64,000 bases of DNA, taken from Edwardsiella tarda ATCC 15947 = NBRC 105688 (lineage in GTDB: Bacteria; Pseudomonadota; Gammaproteobacteria; Enterobacterales; Enterobacteriaceae). A program made the position numbers and the translations under genes. Positions 1 to 9,727 of this stretch are shown piece after piece. The notes below the pieces were generated by a model, which made no database searches, was not told the DNA's origin, and saw only the letters and a list, made by a program, of their open reading frames with translations. The stretch lies in contig NZ_CP084506.1 of NCBI RefSeq assembly GCF_003113495.2, forward strand, positions 2,790,001 through 2,854,000. The letters run 5' to 3'. The stretch's first letter is position 1. The number at the start of each line of letters is the position of its first letter.

Positions 1-151
1 TCAGCCCGAGGAAATCCTCCAAGGATTTGATCTGGTGGCTGACCGCGGCCTGCGTCACAAACAGCTCCTCGGCCGCCTTGGTAAAACTGAGGTGGCGTGC
101 GGCGGCATCAAAGACGCGCAACGCATTCAGAGGCGGTAATCGTTTTGACAT
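1..151 (-). CDS. gcvA: Glycine cleavage system LysR-type activator GcvA (5' part only)
   Basis: Only the first 50 codons lie in the window; the rest runs off the left edge. The reverse strand reads [20 protein letters not shown] and continues into a LysR-type helix-turn-helix ([20 protein letters not shown], about residues 23-42), nearly the E. coli GcvA N-terminus. GcvA controls the gcvTHP glycine cleavage operon with GcvR and activates the sRNA GcvB. That fits the divergent gcvB gene found 125 bp upstream. The effector-binding domain cannot be seen. Confidence 0.93.
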   Translation of the reverse strand, partial: MSKRLPPLNALRVFDAAARHLSFTKAAEELFVTQAAVSHQIKSLEDFLGL

Positions 152-203
152 ATGGGATCGCTTATTATCAAATAGTTACTATTTACCAACCAATTTGCAA
201 CAT

Positions 204-208
204 ATTAG
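204..208 (-). promoter_or_regulatory. Possible GcvA half-site (CTAAT on the reverse strand)
   Basis: The reverse strand carries CTAAT, the core reported for GcvA binding sites, in the AT-rich gcvA-gcvB intergenic region about 70 bp upstream of the GcvB start. The location suits activation of gcvB and autoregulation of gcvA. A five-base match in AT-rich DNA is weak evidence on its own; context is the main support. Confidence 0.35.
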
Positions 209-240
209 TTTTTTTTATCCGAGCCATTATAATTTGTCCG

Positions 241-269
241 TTGAGGATAGACCAGCAAATACCTATAGT
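241..269 (+). promoter_or_regulatory. gcvB promoter (-35 TTGAGG, -10 TATAGT)
   Basis: TTGAGG at 241-246 and TATAGT at 264-269 are separated by exactly 17 bp. The -10 ends 7 bp before the predicted first base of GcvB at 277. Both hexamers are close to the sigma-70 consensus. Confidence 0.75.
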
Positions 270-276
270 GGCGGCA

Positions 277-480
277 ACTTCCCAAGCCGGAACGAAAAAG
301 CAGGAATGAATCGTTTCAGGAATGCTTTTGGCTTTGTGGTTGTGATGTTGTGTTTGCAAGTTGTCTGACGCGTTATCAGACATGGCGGTGGCGTAAGCCC
401 TGCCGTTTTTCACTTCCTGTACATTTACCCTGTCTGTCCATAGTGATTTAGTAGCACCGCCTATTGCGGTGCTTTTTTTT
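277..480 (+). ncRNA. gcvB: GcvB small regulatory RNA
   Basis: About 204 nt, divergent from gcvA as in E. coli. The 5' end (ACTTCCCAAGCCGGAACGAA) closely matches E. coli GcvB. A G/U-rich stretch at about 330-358 corresponds to R1, the Hfq-dependent seed that represses amino-acid and peptide transporter mRNAs. A hairpin (GTCTGA...TCAGAC) follows, then the conserved block starting CACTTCCTGTACATTTACCC at about 410-450 and a strong intrinsic terminator. The segment between the 5' end and R1, and the middle of the molecule, have diverged more than the seed and 3' block. Length and landmarks support a functional orthologue. Confidence 0.95.
454..480 (+). terminator. GcvB intrinsic terminator
   Basis: GCACCGC (454-460), loop CTATT, GCGGTGC (466-472), then eight T residues. 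The T run also serves as the 3' poly(U) tail typical of Hfq-binding sRNAs. Confidence 0.92.
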
Positions 481-680
481 CCGCTATCGCTGGGACAAAA
501 GCCCACAGAATCGCTTCATCATCGCCGCCCCTCGGTTTAAAATGCCGGCCATTGAGGCCCCGCGCGCTGCGCCACGCCGCAGAAGTGGCACCAAATGTGA
601 GCCTGCTCTCGGATTAATCCTGTTAATCCTGGCAAGGCGATCCACCGCCCTTTCCGCGCCGAATTACTGAGATCCTGCCC

Positions 681-1889
681 ATGACCTTTGACTTTATGGC
701 CTTGCGCCGCGACTTCCCTGCCCTGGAAACAGAGGGGGTCTATCTCGACAGCGCGGCCACCGCGCTGAAGCCGCGCGTGCTGCTGGAGGCCCTACAACAC
801 TATTACGCCGCAGAGGGCGCGACGGTCCACCGCAGCCAACACGCCGCGGCCCGCCGCCTGACCGAGCGCTTCGAACAGGCCCGGCAACAGGTCGCGACGT
901 TGATCGGCGCCGAGGCGCACGAAATCGTCTGGAGCAAGGGGGCAACCGAATCGATCAACCTGGTGGCACAAAGCTACCTGCGGCCGCGCCTGCGACCCGG
1001 CGACGAGATCCTGGTCAGTGAGGCCGAGCACCATGCCAATCTGATCCCCTGGCTGATGGTCGCCGAGCAGTGCCAGGCCCGCGTCGTCAAGCTGCCGGTG
1101 GATACGCGCGGTCTGCCCGATCTGGCGCAACTGCCTACCTTGCTCAGCCCGCGCACCCGACTGCTGGCGCTGGGACAAATGTCTAACGTCACCGGCGGTT
1201 GCCCGGATCTGGCGTCGGCCATCGCCCAAGCCCACGCTCACGGCTGTGTGGTACTGATCGATGGCGCACAGGGTGTCGTCCATCACCCTCTGGACGTCCA
1301 CGCCGCCGATATCGACTTCTACGCATTTTCGGCCCACAAGCTATATGGCCCCTGCGGGTTAGGCGTGCTATATGGCAAACGCTCCCTACTCAACGACATG
1401 CACGCCTGGCAGGGCGGCGGCAAGATGCTGACCCACGCCGACTTTAGCGGCTTTACCGAGCAAGCCGTCCCGCATCGCTTCGAGGCCGGCACGCCCAACA
1501 TTGCTGGGGTAATCGGCTTCGCCGCTGTCCTCGACTGGTTAGCGGGCTGCGATCGTCAAGCCGCCGAACAGCATTGCCGACAACTGGCGCAGCAGGCCGA
1601 AGCGGCGCTGGGCGCATTGCCTGGTTTCATCAGCTACCGAGCCCCCGGCAGCCCACTATTGGCATTCAATTTCGCCGGTATCCATCACAGCGATCTCGCG
1701 ACCCTGATCGCCGAGCAGGGCGTCGCGCTACGTAGTGGAGCCCACTGTGCCGCGCCGCTGATGCAGGCGTTGGGCGTCAGCGGCACACTACGCGCCTCCT
1801 TCGCCCCCTATAATACCCCGGACGACGTGCAGGCATTGCTACAAGCCGTCACGCAAGCCGTCTCACTACTTAATGAGGATCCGCTATGA
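681..1889 (+). CDS. csdA: Cysteine desulfurase CsdA (class V aminotransferase fold)
   Basis: CsdA is a PLP enzyme that removes sulfur from cysteine as an enzyme-bound persulfide and passes it to CsdE. The 402-residue product has the family length. The PLP-binding lysine is K220 in SAHKLYG, the histidine pair is in AEHHAN (about 117-118), and the catalytic cysteine is C356 in RSGAHCAAP. The ATG start is preceded by a weak purine stretch. The stop overlaps the csdE start by 4 nt (ATGA), so the two proteins are translationally coupled, as expected for partners. In E. coli, ygdI lies between gcvB and csdA; here the roughly 200 bp gap holds no recognisable ygdI. Confidence 0.96.
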   Translation: MTFDFMALRRDFPALETEGVYLDSAATALKPRVLLEALQHYYAAEGATVHRSQHAAARRLTERFEQARQQVATLIGAEAHEIVWSKGATESINLVAQSYLRPRLRPGDEILVSEAEHHANLIPWLMVAEQCQARVVKLPVDTRGLPDLAQLPTLLSPRTRLLALGQMSNVTGGCPDLASAIAQAHAHGCVVLIDGAQGVVHHPLDVHAADIDFYAFSAHKLYGPCGLGVLYGKRSLLNDMHAWQGGGKMLTHADFSGFTEQAVPHRFEAGTPNIAGVIGFAAVLDWLAGCDRQAAEQHCRQLAQQAEAALGALPGFISYRAPGSPLLAFNFAGIHHSDLATLIAEQGVALRSGAHCAAPLMQALGVSGTLRASFAPYNTPDDVQALLQAVTQAVSLLNEDPL

Positions 1890-2341
1890 AGGCCCCCCAT
1901 CCCTTTGGTCGCCAGATCACCACGCAGATGCTCCAGCAGCGTTTCGCTCCGCTTAGCCAATGGGAGGATCGCTACCGCCAATTGATCATGCTGGCGCGCG
2001 AGCTACCACCGTTAGACGCGGCGCTACGCGCTCAGCAGGCGGAGCTGGCGGGATGTGAAAATCGTGTCTGGCTAGAGGGTGAGCTGCTGGAGGATGGCAC
2101 GCTGCATTTCTACGGCGATAGCGAAGGACGCATCGTCAAGGGATTGTTGGCGATTCTGTTAACGGCGGTGGAGGGGAAGACGCCGGCCCAGGTGTTAGCC
2201 AGCGATCCCTTGGCGCTGTTTGCCGAGCTCGACATTATGGCGCAGCTCAGCGCCTCGCGCAGCAGCGGCTTGAATGCCCTGTCGCAGGGCGTTCAAGCCA
2301 TTGCCCGACGTTATATGCTGGGGGATGAAGCCCTACGCTGA
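1886..2341 (+). CDS. csdE: Sulfur acceptor protein CsdE (SufE family)
   Basis: CsdE accepts persulfide sulfur from CsdA and relays it, in E. coli to TcdA among others. The 151-residue product has the SufE fold signature with the acceptor cysteine C57 in [11 protein letters not shown]. The C-terminal helical part ([20 protein letters not shown]) matches the family. It starts inside the csdA stop codon. Its 3' end overlaps the convergent tcdA gene by 31 bp, so the ends of the two mRNAs are complementary. Confidence 0.95.
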   Translation: MKAPHPFGRQITTQMLQQRFAPLSQWEDRYRQLIMLARELPPLDAALRAQQAELAGCENRVWLEGELLEDGTLHFYGDSEGRIVKGLLAILLTAVEGKTPAQVLASDPLALFAELDIMAQLSASRSSGLNALSQGVQAIARRYMLGDEALR

Positions 2342-3132
2342 GCGCGTGCCAGCAGCTTCTTCAACGCATGGGAGACCGCTACGAAGCCAAAGCTGGCGGT
2401 CACCATGGTCACCGAACCGAAGCCCGCGCTACAATCCATGCGTTTCGGTCCCTCGGCGGTGCTCCGTTGGGCGCAGACGCTACCGTCCGCTTGTGGGTAG
2501 ACCAGCGCCTCACTGGAGAAGACACAGTCGATGCCCAACTTTCCCTTGCTGTTTTTAACGATGCGATGATCCGCCTTCAGGCGCTCACGCACCTTCGCCG
2601 CCAACGGATCCTGAATGGTCTTCGCCAGATCGGCGACCGTGATACAGGTCGGGTCAATCTGACCGCCGGCGCCGCCGGTGCTTACCACGGGGATCTTATT
2701 GCGACGGCAGTAGGCCAGCAGCGCCGCCTTGGGACGGACGCTATCGATGGCATCGATCACATAGTCGAAAGAGGGCGCAAGGATCGTCGCGACATTCTCC
2801 GAGGTGATGAAATCATCCACGCAGGTCACCCGGCACTCCGGATTGATCTCACGAATACGCGCGGCTAACGCCTCGCCCTTCGGCTGCCCGACGGTGCTGC
2901 GTAACGCCTGGATCTGACGGTTGGTGTTGGTCACACAGACATCATCCATATCGACCAAGGTCAAGGCACCGATCCCGCTGCGAGCCAATGCCTCAACAGC
3001 CCAAGAGCCCACCCCACCTAAGCCGATGACACAGAAGTGAGCGTTGGCAAAGGTCTCCAAGGCCGGGCGGCCATACAGCCGGGCAATCCCACTGAAGCGT
3101 TGCCAGTAGGCGTCAGAAAATGGTGTGGTCAT
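2311..3132 (-). CDS. tcdA: tRNA N6-threonylcarbamoyladenosine dehydratase TcdA (CsdL, E1-like)
   Basis: TcdA uses ATP to cyclise t6A37 in tRNAs to ct6A, with sulfur relay from CsdA/CsdE. The 273-residue product has the ThiF/E1-like nucleotide-binding motif [16 protein letters not shown] (about 33-48), the acidic VDMDDV stretch after it, [17 protein letters not shown] in the middle, and the late motif [14 protein letters not shown] region near the C-terminus. The start is supported by a GGGAG-type ribosome site. It converges on and overlaps csdE, keeping the functional trio csdA-csdE-tcdA together as in E. coli. Confidence 0.95.
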   Translation of the reverse strand: MTTPFSDAYWQRFSGIARLYGRPALETFANAHFCVIGLGGVGSWAVEALARSGIGALTLVDMDDVCVTNTNRQIQALRSTVGQPKGEALAARIREINPECRVTCVDDFITSENVATILAPSFDYVIDAIDSVRPKAALLAYCRRNKIPVVSTGGAGGQIDPTCITVADLAKTIQDPLAAKVRERLKADHRIVKNSKGKLGIDCVFSSEALVYPQADGSVCAQRSTAEGPKRMDCSAGFGSVTMVTASFGFVAVSHALKKLLARAQRRASSPSI

Positions 3133-3182
3133 GAGCGCGCTCCCTCAAAGCATGAAAACTGCCGGGCAGTATAGGGGATGGA

Positions 3183-3212
3183 GAAAAAAACAAAAGGGGG
3201 GCGACGCCCCCC
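3183..3212 (-). terminator. Rho-independent terminator between tcdA and mltA
   Basis: GGGGGGC (3196-3202) pairs with GCCCCCC (3206-3212). On the reverse strand the stem is followed by TTTTGTTTTTTT. It lies just before mltA ends its reading direction into tcdA, so it probably ends the mltA transcript. Confidence 0.8.
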
Positions 3213-3230
3213 GTTAACACGATGCAAGCC

Positions 3231-4382
3231 TCAGTTACGCACCAACATCTGCCCATCACCGTGGTGAGCAGGCTGAGGATGGTAGGCGTTAAAGAGCGGA
3301 GCGCCGCTCTGCGGCGTCTTCAGCAGCCAGACACGGCCATAGTGGTTATAGTAACCGGCCCAGTGCCCAGCCTCTGGCCCGATGCCTTGATAGATATCGA
3401 AGTGCTGCCCCTTAATGGCGCCGCCGACATCCAGCGCGACCATCAGTCGCATCTGGTAGTGACCGGTAAATTTACCTTGCTGGTTCAACAGCGGTACTTC
3501 GGCAAGCAGGATCGAACCGGCCGGGATCAGCGAGCGATCAGAGGCGACAGAGGCGCGCGCCACCAACGGCACCCCGCTAGCGCCTTTTACCGGGGCAAAC
3601 TGTTCCGGTTTGAAGAAGACAAAGGAGGGGTTCTGCTCTAACAGCTCACGAACCTCGGATCGACTGTGGTTGTCCGCCCATTGACGGATCGCCTGCATCG
3701 ACATATCGGCCTTTGCCACCTCACCACGATCGATCAATACCTTACCGATACTACGGTAGGCATGGCCATTCTTACCGGCATAACCGAAGAATGTCAGCGG
3801 CTGACCATCGCCGTAGTCGACATAACCGCTCCCCTGCACCTCCATCATGAAGTTATCCATCAGCGAGTTGCTGTAGGCAATCTCCAAGTTGCGGTTATCC
3901 AGGGCGCCGTCGTAGATCGCCGAACGGGCTGGCAGGCGGCCACGTTTATGCGGCATACGGTATAACGGGTATTGAAATGCCCCCTGCGGCGTCTTGCGCG
4001 CCTCGACGACCGGGGTGTAGTAACCGGTGAACTGTACGTTACCGAAGTTATCGACGCCCTCCATCTGGTAGGCGTTGAGACCAAACTGCGCCAGTTTGCG
4101 CGTATCGGCACCCGCCATCAGCCATTCGGTGACCGCCTCGAAATTGTCAACATGGCGCGTATAGAGTGAAGGCGAAGCCTGGCGGATGGCATCGACCTGC
4201 TCGACGAAATCCTTACCATTGACCGGTTTTCCCTTCGCATTCGGATGATTAACCAGCTCCAGCGGCTGGCTGAGGGTACCATCCTTATACTGTTGGCCCC
4301 GATCCGTCGGCCGGGAGGAACATCCCGCCATCAGCGCCACCACTAACCCACATACTGCGTATTTTCCCCAACGCCCTTTCAT
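3231..4382 (-). CDS. mltA: Membrane-bound lytic murein transglycosylase A (lipoprotein)
   Basis: MltA cleaves the MurNAc-GlcNAc bond of peptidoglycan with formation of 1,6-anhydroMurNAc, anchored to the outer membrane. The chosen start (MKGRWGKY) matches E. coli MltA; an upstream in-frame extension has no family support. Residues 1-20 are a lipoprotein signal ending in the lipobox LMAGC with acylated Cys21. The body holds the MltA core (NVQFTGYYTPVVEARKT, about 118-134) and the C-terminal 3D domain with catalytic-region motif DVGGAIKGQHFDIYQG. It is 383 residues, about 18 longer than E. coli MltA because of a C-terminal tail. Confidence 0.95.
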   Translation of the reverse strand: MKGRWGKYAVCGLVVALMAGCSSRPTDRGQQYKDGTLSQPLELVNHPNAKGKPVNGKDFVEQVDAIRQASPSLYTRHVDNFEAVTEWLMAGADTRKLAQFGLNAYQMEGVDNFGNVQFTGYYTPVVEARKTPQGAFQYPLYRMPHKRGRLPARSAIYDGALDNRNLEIAYSNSLMDNFMMEVQGSGYVDYGDGQPLTFFGYAGKNGHAYRSIGKVLIDRGEVAKADMSMQAIRQWADNHSRSEVRELLEQNPSFVFFKPEQFAPVKGASGVPLVARASVASDRSLIPAGSILLAEVPLLNQQGKFTGHYQMRLMVALDVGGAIKGQHFDIYQGIGPEAGHWAGYYNHYGRVWLLKTPQSGAPLFNAYHPQPAHHGDGQMLVRN

Positions 4383-4605
4383 CTCTCGCCTTCTTGCTCC
4401 GTGTCGCTCGATTACCACTGGCGCACCATAACAAACCCCTATCCTGAAAGGAATTGAAGGAAATAAAAAAATCACGCCACGCTATGATATGGATGAAATT
4501 AAGCCAATACGCCTGATATTCAGGCGAATGACGGGCTAATTGGTGAGGTTTGTCAAAAAATTCTTGCATCCCGTCAGATGGCGTGTATTATTCGCCCTCA
4601 TCGGA

Positions 4606-4682
<77 letters not shown>

Positions 4683-4723
4683 ATCCGATGCGCAGCGAAA
4701 AAATATGATAGTAGTATGACGGA

Positions 4724-4800
<77 letters not shown>

Positions 4801-4841
4801 ATTCGATACGCAGCGCAACAATATGATAGTAGTATGACGGA

Positions 4842-4918
<77 letters not shown>

Positions 4919-4936
4919 ATTCCGTCAGCATCAATC

Positions 4937-4959
4937 AACACCCTTATGGGTGTTTTTTT
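4937..4959 (+). terminator. Terminator of the tRNA-fMet operon
   Basis: AACACCC, loop TTAT, GGGTGTT followed by TTTTTT. It lies 18 bp after the last tRNA. Confidence 0.9.
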
Positions 4960-5043
4960 GCATCTGGCGTTCGCCACCTCTCACGGCTCCGATTTCTCGT
5001 TACCTATCTGACGCGCCCCTTGGGTGACACCCCATCGTCAACG

Positions 5044-6306
5044 CTAACGCTTCGCCAGTTGTCCGCCATTCGCGAAGTAAGCCTTAATCCCGGCCAGGAT
5101 CGCCTCGGCAACCTGCTGCTGAAAGGCGCTGGTACGCAGACGCCGCTCCTCTTCTACGTTGCTGATAAACGCCGTCTCCACCAGGATCGAGGGGATATCG
5201 GGCGCCTTCAGCACCGCGAAACCGGCCTGATCGACGCGATTCTTATGCAGCTTGTTAACCTTACCCAAACGATTCAACACCTCACGCCCAAACTTCAGGC
5301 TATCATTGATGGTCGCGGTCTGCATCAGATCGAATATGGTATGGTCCAAATATTGATCGCCGCTGCGGCTTACCCCACCAATCTCATCCGACTCGTTCTG
5401 GGTCTGCGCCAGATAACGTGCCGCGGCGCTGGTCGCCCCCTTAGTCGATAAGGCGAAGACCGATGAGCCGCGTACCGTCCGACTGGTAAAGGCGTCGGCA
5501 TGGATAGAGACGAACAGATCGGCACGCTGCTTGCGCGCTTTGGCGACCCGCACCTTGAGGGGGATGAAGACATCTTCGTAGCGTGTCATATAGACCCGCA
5601 TGTTAGGCTGACGTTTGATCAGCGCGCTGAGACGGTGGGCGATCTTCAGCACGATATCCTTCTCGCGCGTACGGCTCTTGCCGATGGCTCCGGGATCTTC
5701 GCCGCCATGGCCAGGGTCAAGCATGATGATGATCGGGCGATCACGCCCCGCCTTCCCCTTCTGTGGACCCGCCTTAGGTAGGGTGCGTTCCAGATCGCCC
5801 TTGTTGTAATCTTCCAACAAGGCCAGCAGGGGATCGTCCTCATCCTCCGTACGGGCGGCGGACGATCCGGCGGCGGGATAGAGATCGACCACCAGACGAT
5901 TTTTAAACTCGGCGAATGGTGCGAGGGTAAACACCTTCGGGCTGATGTTCTGCTTCAACTCCAGCACCAAGCGCACGGTATCCTGATCGAACTGCCCCAC
6001 TCGCGCATGCTTCAGATAGGGATCGCCGCCCTGAACCTGGTGGCCAATGCCCTTAAGCACACTGTTGAGATGAACGCCCTGGATATCGACCACGATACGA
6101 TCGGGGTTGCTGAGGGCAAACTGCTTATACTTCAGCGGCTGGCTCGACTCCAGCGTCACACGGGTATAGGTCGACGACGGCCATACCCGCACGGCGATAA
6201 CCTGCGCCGCCGCGGCAAAACCGACGCGACTCACGCTGAGAAACCAAGTGGCCGCCGCGGCCTGCAACAGGCGACGACGCGTTAGGCTATGGTTGGAATC
6301 TGTCAT
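5044..6306 (-). CDS. amiC: N-acetylmuramoyl-L-alanine amidase AmiC (Tat-exported)
   Basis: AmiC is a periplasmic zinc amidase that splits septal murein for daughter-cell separation, activated by NlpD in E. coli. The chosen start [20 protein letters not shown] gives a twin-arginine signal peptide; an upstream in-frame Met would put 13 extra residues before it. An N-terminal AMIN domain targets the septum (about 45-150). After a linker the Amidase_3 domain begins at [21 protein letters not shown] with the zinc ligands His and Glu, continues through [10 protein letters not shown], and ends with [10 protein letters not shown] carrying the catalytic Glu. The 420-residue length fits the family. It is divergent from argA. 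Confidence 0.96.
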   Translation of the reverse strand: MTDSNHSLTRRRLLQAAAATWFLSVSRVGFAAAAQVIAVRVWPSSTYTRVTLESSQPLKYKQFALSNPDRIVVDIQGVHLNSVLKGIGHQVQGGDPYLKHARVGQFDQDTVRLVLELKQNISPKVFTLAPFAEFKNRLVVDLYPAAGSSAARTEDEDDPLLALLEDYNKGDLERTLPKAGPQKGKAGRDRPIIIMLDPGHGGEDPGAIGKSRTREKDIVLKIAHRLSALIKRQPNMRVYMTRYEDVFIPLKVRVAKARKQRADLFVSIHADAFTSRTVRGSSVFALSTKGATSAAARYLAQTQNESDEIGGVSRSGDQYLDHTIFDLMQTATINDSLKFGREVLNRLGKVNKLHKNRVDQAGFAVLKAPDIPSILVETAFISNVEEERRLRTSAFQQQVAEAILAGIKAYFANGGQLAKR

Positions 6307-6492
6307 GTAACCCCAAGGAATCACGCTACAACACCGCTCCGGCACCCCTGCGCCGGGAAAAGACCGGCGAAACTTTAGCGAAACCCTCCAGGGATGTCAT
6401 CAGAAAATCCCGGCGAGAATTTAACAATCTATGTCCTCGCTCCGCGCCATCCACACTATGACGACCATTTGCCGCTTGCCTTTTGTACAGTA

Positions 6493-6531
6493 ACAGAATA
6501 AAAATACACTTTATTCGAATAAAAATTCAAA
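6493..6531 (+). promoter_or_regulatory. Two tandem ARG boxes (ArgR operators) before argA
   Basis: Core motifs AGAATAAAAATACA (6495-6508) and CGAATAAAAATTCA (6516-6529) match the ARG-box core TGAATwwwwATTCA, the second with one mismatch. Their starts are exactly 21 bp apart, the spacing of two 18-bp boxes with a 3-bp gap that binds one ArgR hexamer. They lie just upstream of the argA ribosome site. Confidence 0.85.
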
Positions 6532-6542
6532 AAGGAAGCAGC

Positions 6543-7868
6543 ATGAAGGAGCGCAGCACCGAACTGGTTCAGGGGTTTCGCCACTCTGTACCCTATATCA
6601 ACGCTCACCATGGCAAGACGTTCGTCATCATGCTGAGTGGGGAGGCGATCGCCGACGATAACTTCGCCGGTATCATCAACGACATCGCACTGCTGCATAG
6701 TCTCGGCATCCGCCTGGTGGTGGTGTATGGCGCCCGCCCCCAGATCGATGCGTTGCTCCAGCAGCAACATCAGCCGGCCCGCTACCATAAACAGACTCGG
6801 GTCACCGATGCACGCACCCTGGAGCTGGTCAAGCAGGCCGCCGGTCAACTCCAACTGGACATCACCGCCCGCCTATCGATGAGCCTCAACAATACGCCGC
6901 TGGCCGGCGCGCATATTAACGTCGTCAGCGGCAACTTCGTCATCGCACAGCCGCTGGGGGTGGATGATGGCGTCGACTATTGCCACAGCGGGCGCATCCG
7001 TCGCATCGATGAGGCCGCCCTGCGCAATCAGCTGGATGCCGGCGCCATCGTGTTGCTCGGGCCGGTGGCGGTCTCGGTCACTGGCGAGAGCTTTAATCTT
7101 ACCAGTGAGGAGATCGCCACCCATCTGGCGATTAAGCTACGCGCGGAGAAACTGATCGGTTTCTGTGCCGAACAAGGGGTACGCGACGACGACGGCGTCA
7201 TTCTCTCTGAACTGCTGCCCAACCAGGCAGAGCAGCGCATCGCCGTACTGGAGCGTGAGGGGTTGGCAGGCGAGGGGGAGGCGCGTTTCCTACGCGGCGC
7301 GATCAACGCCTGCCGGAGCGGAGTACGGCGTAGCCATCTCATCAGCTATCGGGAGGACGGCGCCCTGTTGCAAGAGTTATTCTCTCGCGATGGGATCGGT
7401 ACCCAGATCGTGATGGAGAGCGCCGAGCAGATCCGCCGCGCCAATATCAACGATATCGGCGGCATCTTGGCGCTGATCCGTCCGCTGGAGCAACAGGGGA
7501 TCCTGGTGCGCCGTTCGCGCGAGCAGTTGGAACGCGAGATCGAACGTTTCACCCTGATCGAACGCGACAACATGACCATCGCCTGCGCCGCCCTCTACCC
7601 CTTCGAGCAGGAGCGCATGGGGGAGATGGCCTGCGTGGCGGTGCACCCGGAATACCGCAACTCGGCGCGCGGCGAACAATTACTGCAACGCATCACCGCC
7701 CAGGCGCGCCTGATGGGCTTGGAGAAGCTGTTTGTGCTGACCACACGCAGCATCCATTGGTTTCAGGAGCGCGGTTTCCGTCCGGTGGAGGTCGACCTGC
7801 TGCCGCAACAGAAAAAGGCGCTGTATAACTACCAGCGCCGCTCTAAGATCTTATTGACCGAACTGTAA
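6543..7868 (+). CDS. argA: N-acetylglutamate synthase ArgA
   Basis: ArgA transfers acetyl from acetyl-CoA to glutamate, the first step of arginine synthesis, and is feedback-inhibited by arginine. The 441-residue product starts at [20 protein letters not shown], matching E. coli, with ribosome site AAGGAAG six bases upstream; an earlier in-frame start runs through the ArgR operators and is rejected. The N-terminal amino-acid-kinase-like domain (about 1-285) carries the arginine site region (GDIGG-like and [11 protein letters not shown]) and the C-terminal GNAT domain (about 295-441) carries the acetyl-CoA region [17 protein letters not shown]. Expression should be repressed by ArgR through the two boxes upstream. 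Confidence 0.97.
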   Translation: MKERSTELVQGFRHSVPYINAHHGKTFVIMLSGEAIADDNFAGIINDIALLHSLGIRLVVVYGARPQIDALLQQQHQPARYHKQTRVTDARTLELVKQAAGQLQLDITARLSMSLNNTPLAGAHINVVSGNFVIAQPLGVDDGVDYCHSGRIRRIDEAALRNQLDAGAIVLLGPVAVSVTGESFNLTSEEIATHLAIKLRAEKLIGFCAEQGVRDDDGVILSELLPNQAEQRIAVLEREGLAGEGEARFLRGAINACRSGVRRSHLISYREDGALLQELFSRDGIGTQIVMESAEQIRRANINDIGGILALIRPLEQQGILVRRSREQLEREIERFTLIERDNMTIACAALYPFEQERMGEMACVAVHPEYRNSARGEQLLQRITAQARLMGLEKLFVLTTRSIHWFQERGFRPVEVDLLPQQKKALYNYQRRSKILLTEL

Positions 7869-7873
7869 CCGAT

Positions 7874-9727
7874 TCACGCTGCGGCGGCCGCCAACAGGCG
7901 AGCCATCAGCCCGCTGCGGCGCTCCGTCGGGGTGCGAATGGCGCGCTCCAACGCCGCACGGGTGGCGAATACGGTCAATTGGTCACGCGCACGGGTGATG
8001 GCGGTATACACCAGCTCCCGCGTCACCACCGGCGAGGGGTGGCTCGGCAACACCAGCAGGGTATGGTCAAACTCCGACCCCTGCGACTTGTGCACCGTCA
8101 TCGCCCAGGCGGTCTCATGAGGCGGCAGCCGGTTTGGCTGCACCGCACGCGTCTGGCCATCGCTCGCGATAAACCACACCAGCCAGCCCTGCTGCTCATC
8201 GCCTAAGGTGATGCCAATATCGCCGTTGAACAGCTTCTGACTGGCGTCATTACGGGTGATCATCACCGGACGTCCGGCATACCAGGCCTTCTCGCCTGCC
8301 CCACGCTGCAACAGGCCGGCGCGCTGTAGCGTCAAGGCGATGCGCTCGTTCAAGCCATGCAGGCCGAATGGCCCCTCCCGCAGGGCGCACAACGGACGGA
8401 AACGGGCGAACTCCGCCAGGATCTGGGCGGGCTCCTGTCCCGCACGGATGCCCTCCAGCATCGGGCGATACCCCGCCAGACAAGCGTCCAACAACGCCAG
8501 GTAGTCATCATCCTGCACCATCTCACGCCAGCGCAGATCGGCGAAGGCCGCCTCCAGACAGGCCAAGGCCGCGCGTCGTTCGCCCTGATTGACCGCCTGT
8601 GCCAGGCGGCCGATGCCCGAATCGGCGGCGAAACGATAGCTACGGCGTAATAGGCTGATGGCGTCGCGCAACGCCAGCGCCGGTTGCGCCGGCCCGGCGG
8701 GGATCGGTGCCGCGCACAGGCGACTCAACTCGGCGGCGCGGGGGGCACTGAAGCCATACTCGGCGAAACGGCACAACTCCCCCAACACGGCACCGGCCTC
8801 GACGGAGGCCAATTGATCGCGATCGCCCAGCAGAATCAAACGTGCCTGCGGCGGCAATGCCTCGATCAGGCGCGCCATCATCGGCAGATCGACCATCGAT
8901 GCTTCGTCGACTACCAAGACATCCAGATGGAGCGGATTGTCTCGATGGTAACGCAGACGGGCGCTGTCCGCGCGTGCGCCCAACAGGCGATGCAGGGTCA
9001 GCGCCTCACGTGGCAATGCCTCGGCCTGATGCGGTGGCAATGCCAATCGCGCCAATGCCTGGCCTAGCGACTCGCTCAATCGCGCCGCCGCCTTACCGGT
9101 CGGTGCCGCCAGTTGAATCCGCGGCGGACGCTCGGCCGCCAACGCGACCAAGGCCGCCAACAGGCGCGCCACCGTGGTGGTTTTTCCGGTGCCGGGCCCT
9201 CCCGAGATCACCGCCACCCGGCGCGTCACCGCCACCGCCGCCGCCACCTGTTGCCAATCCGGCTCCTCGTGATCCGCACGCGGGAACAACTGCGCCAACA
9301 CCGCCGTCAGCCGTGGACTATCCGCGCTCTGCTGCGCGCAGGCCGTGGCGAAGAATGTCGCGACCGTCCCCTCATCCTGCCAGAGACGTTGCAGATACAG
9401 ATTACCGTGGCTAACCACCAGCGGGGTCGCCCGCTCGCCGTGACTGACACAGGGTTGCGCCAACAGATAGGCCTGCCAACGATCCTCGTCCCAACCGCCA
9501 AGAAGGGGAGGCCAACGATCGGCCTGCTCCGGAAAGCGTCGACTCAACGCCGTGACGCTCAGCGCCGACAAGGGCAAGCAGACATGCCCCGCCGCCAGCT
9601 CCAGGCTAACCAACGCCGCCGCCAGCGCCAGATGGGGCTGTTGCGGAGCCAATAGGTGGGCAAATTGCAGATCCAAGGGGCGCAGGCTGTGCTGTTGCGC
9701 CAACTGGGAAAGCAGCTCATCGCACAT
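7874..9727 (-). CDS. recD: RecBCD enzyme subunit RecD (5'-3' helicase)
   Basis: RecD is the fast 5'-3' motor of RecBCD (exonuclease V) and is required for its Chi-regulated nuclease activity. The Walker A motif GGPGTGKTTTVARLL lies at about residue 176, DEASMVDLPMMARLIEALP is motif II, and MTVHKSQGSEFDHTLLVLP is motif V. Two in-frame ATGs are possible; the one at 9727 has AAGGAG six bases upstream and overlaps the recB end by 11 nt, so it is preferred (617 residues, near the E. coli 608). The ribosome site therefore lies inside recB. The 3' end meets the convergent argA 5 bp away. Confidence 0.95.
   Translation of the reverse strand: MCDELLSQLAQQHSLRPLDLQFAHLLAPQQPHLALAAALVSLELAAGHVCLPLSALSVTALSRRFPEQADRWPPLLGGWDEDRWQAYLLAQPCVSHGERATPLVVSHGNLYLQRLWQDEGTVATFFATACAQQSADSPRLTAVLAQLFPRADHEEPDWQQVAAAVAVTRRVAVISGGPGTGKTTTVARLLAALVALAAERPPRIQLAAPTGKAAARLSESLGQALARLALPPHQAEALPREALTLHRLLGARADSARLRYHRDNPLHLDVLVVDEASMVDLPMMARLIEALPPQARLILLGDRDQLASVEAGAVLGELCRFAEYGFSAPRAAELSRLCAAPIPAGPAQPALALRDAISLLRRSYRFAADSGIGRLAQAVNQGERRAALACLEAAFADLRWREMVQDDDYLALLDACLAGYRPMLEGIRAGQEPAQILAEFARFRPLCALREGPFGLHGLNERIALTLQRAGLLQRGAGEKAWYAGRPVMITRNDASQKLFNGDIGITLGDEQQGWLVWFIASDGQTRAVQPNRLPPHETAWAMTVHKSQGSEFDHTLLVLPSHPSPVVTRELVYTAITRARDQLTVFATRAALERAIRTPTERRSGLMARLLAAAAA

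Noticed and set aside
4383..4475. 31-residue N-terminal extension of MltA
   Set aside because: It would bury the lipoprotein signal; the shorter form matches the family start and lipobox position.
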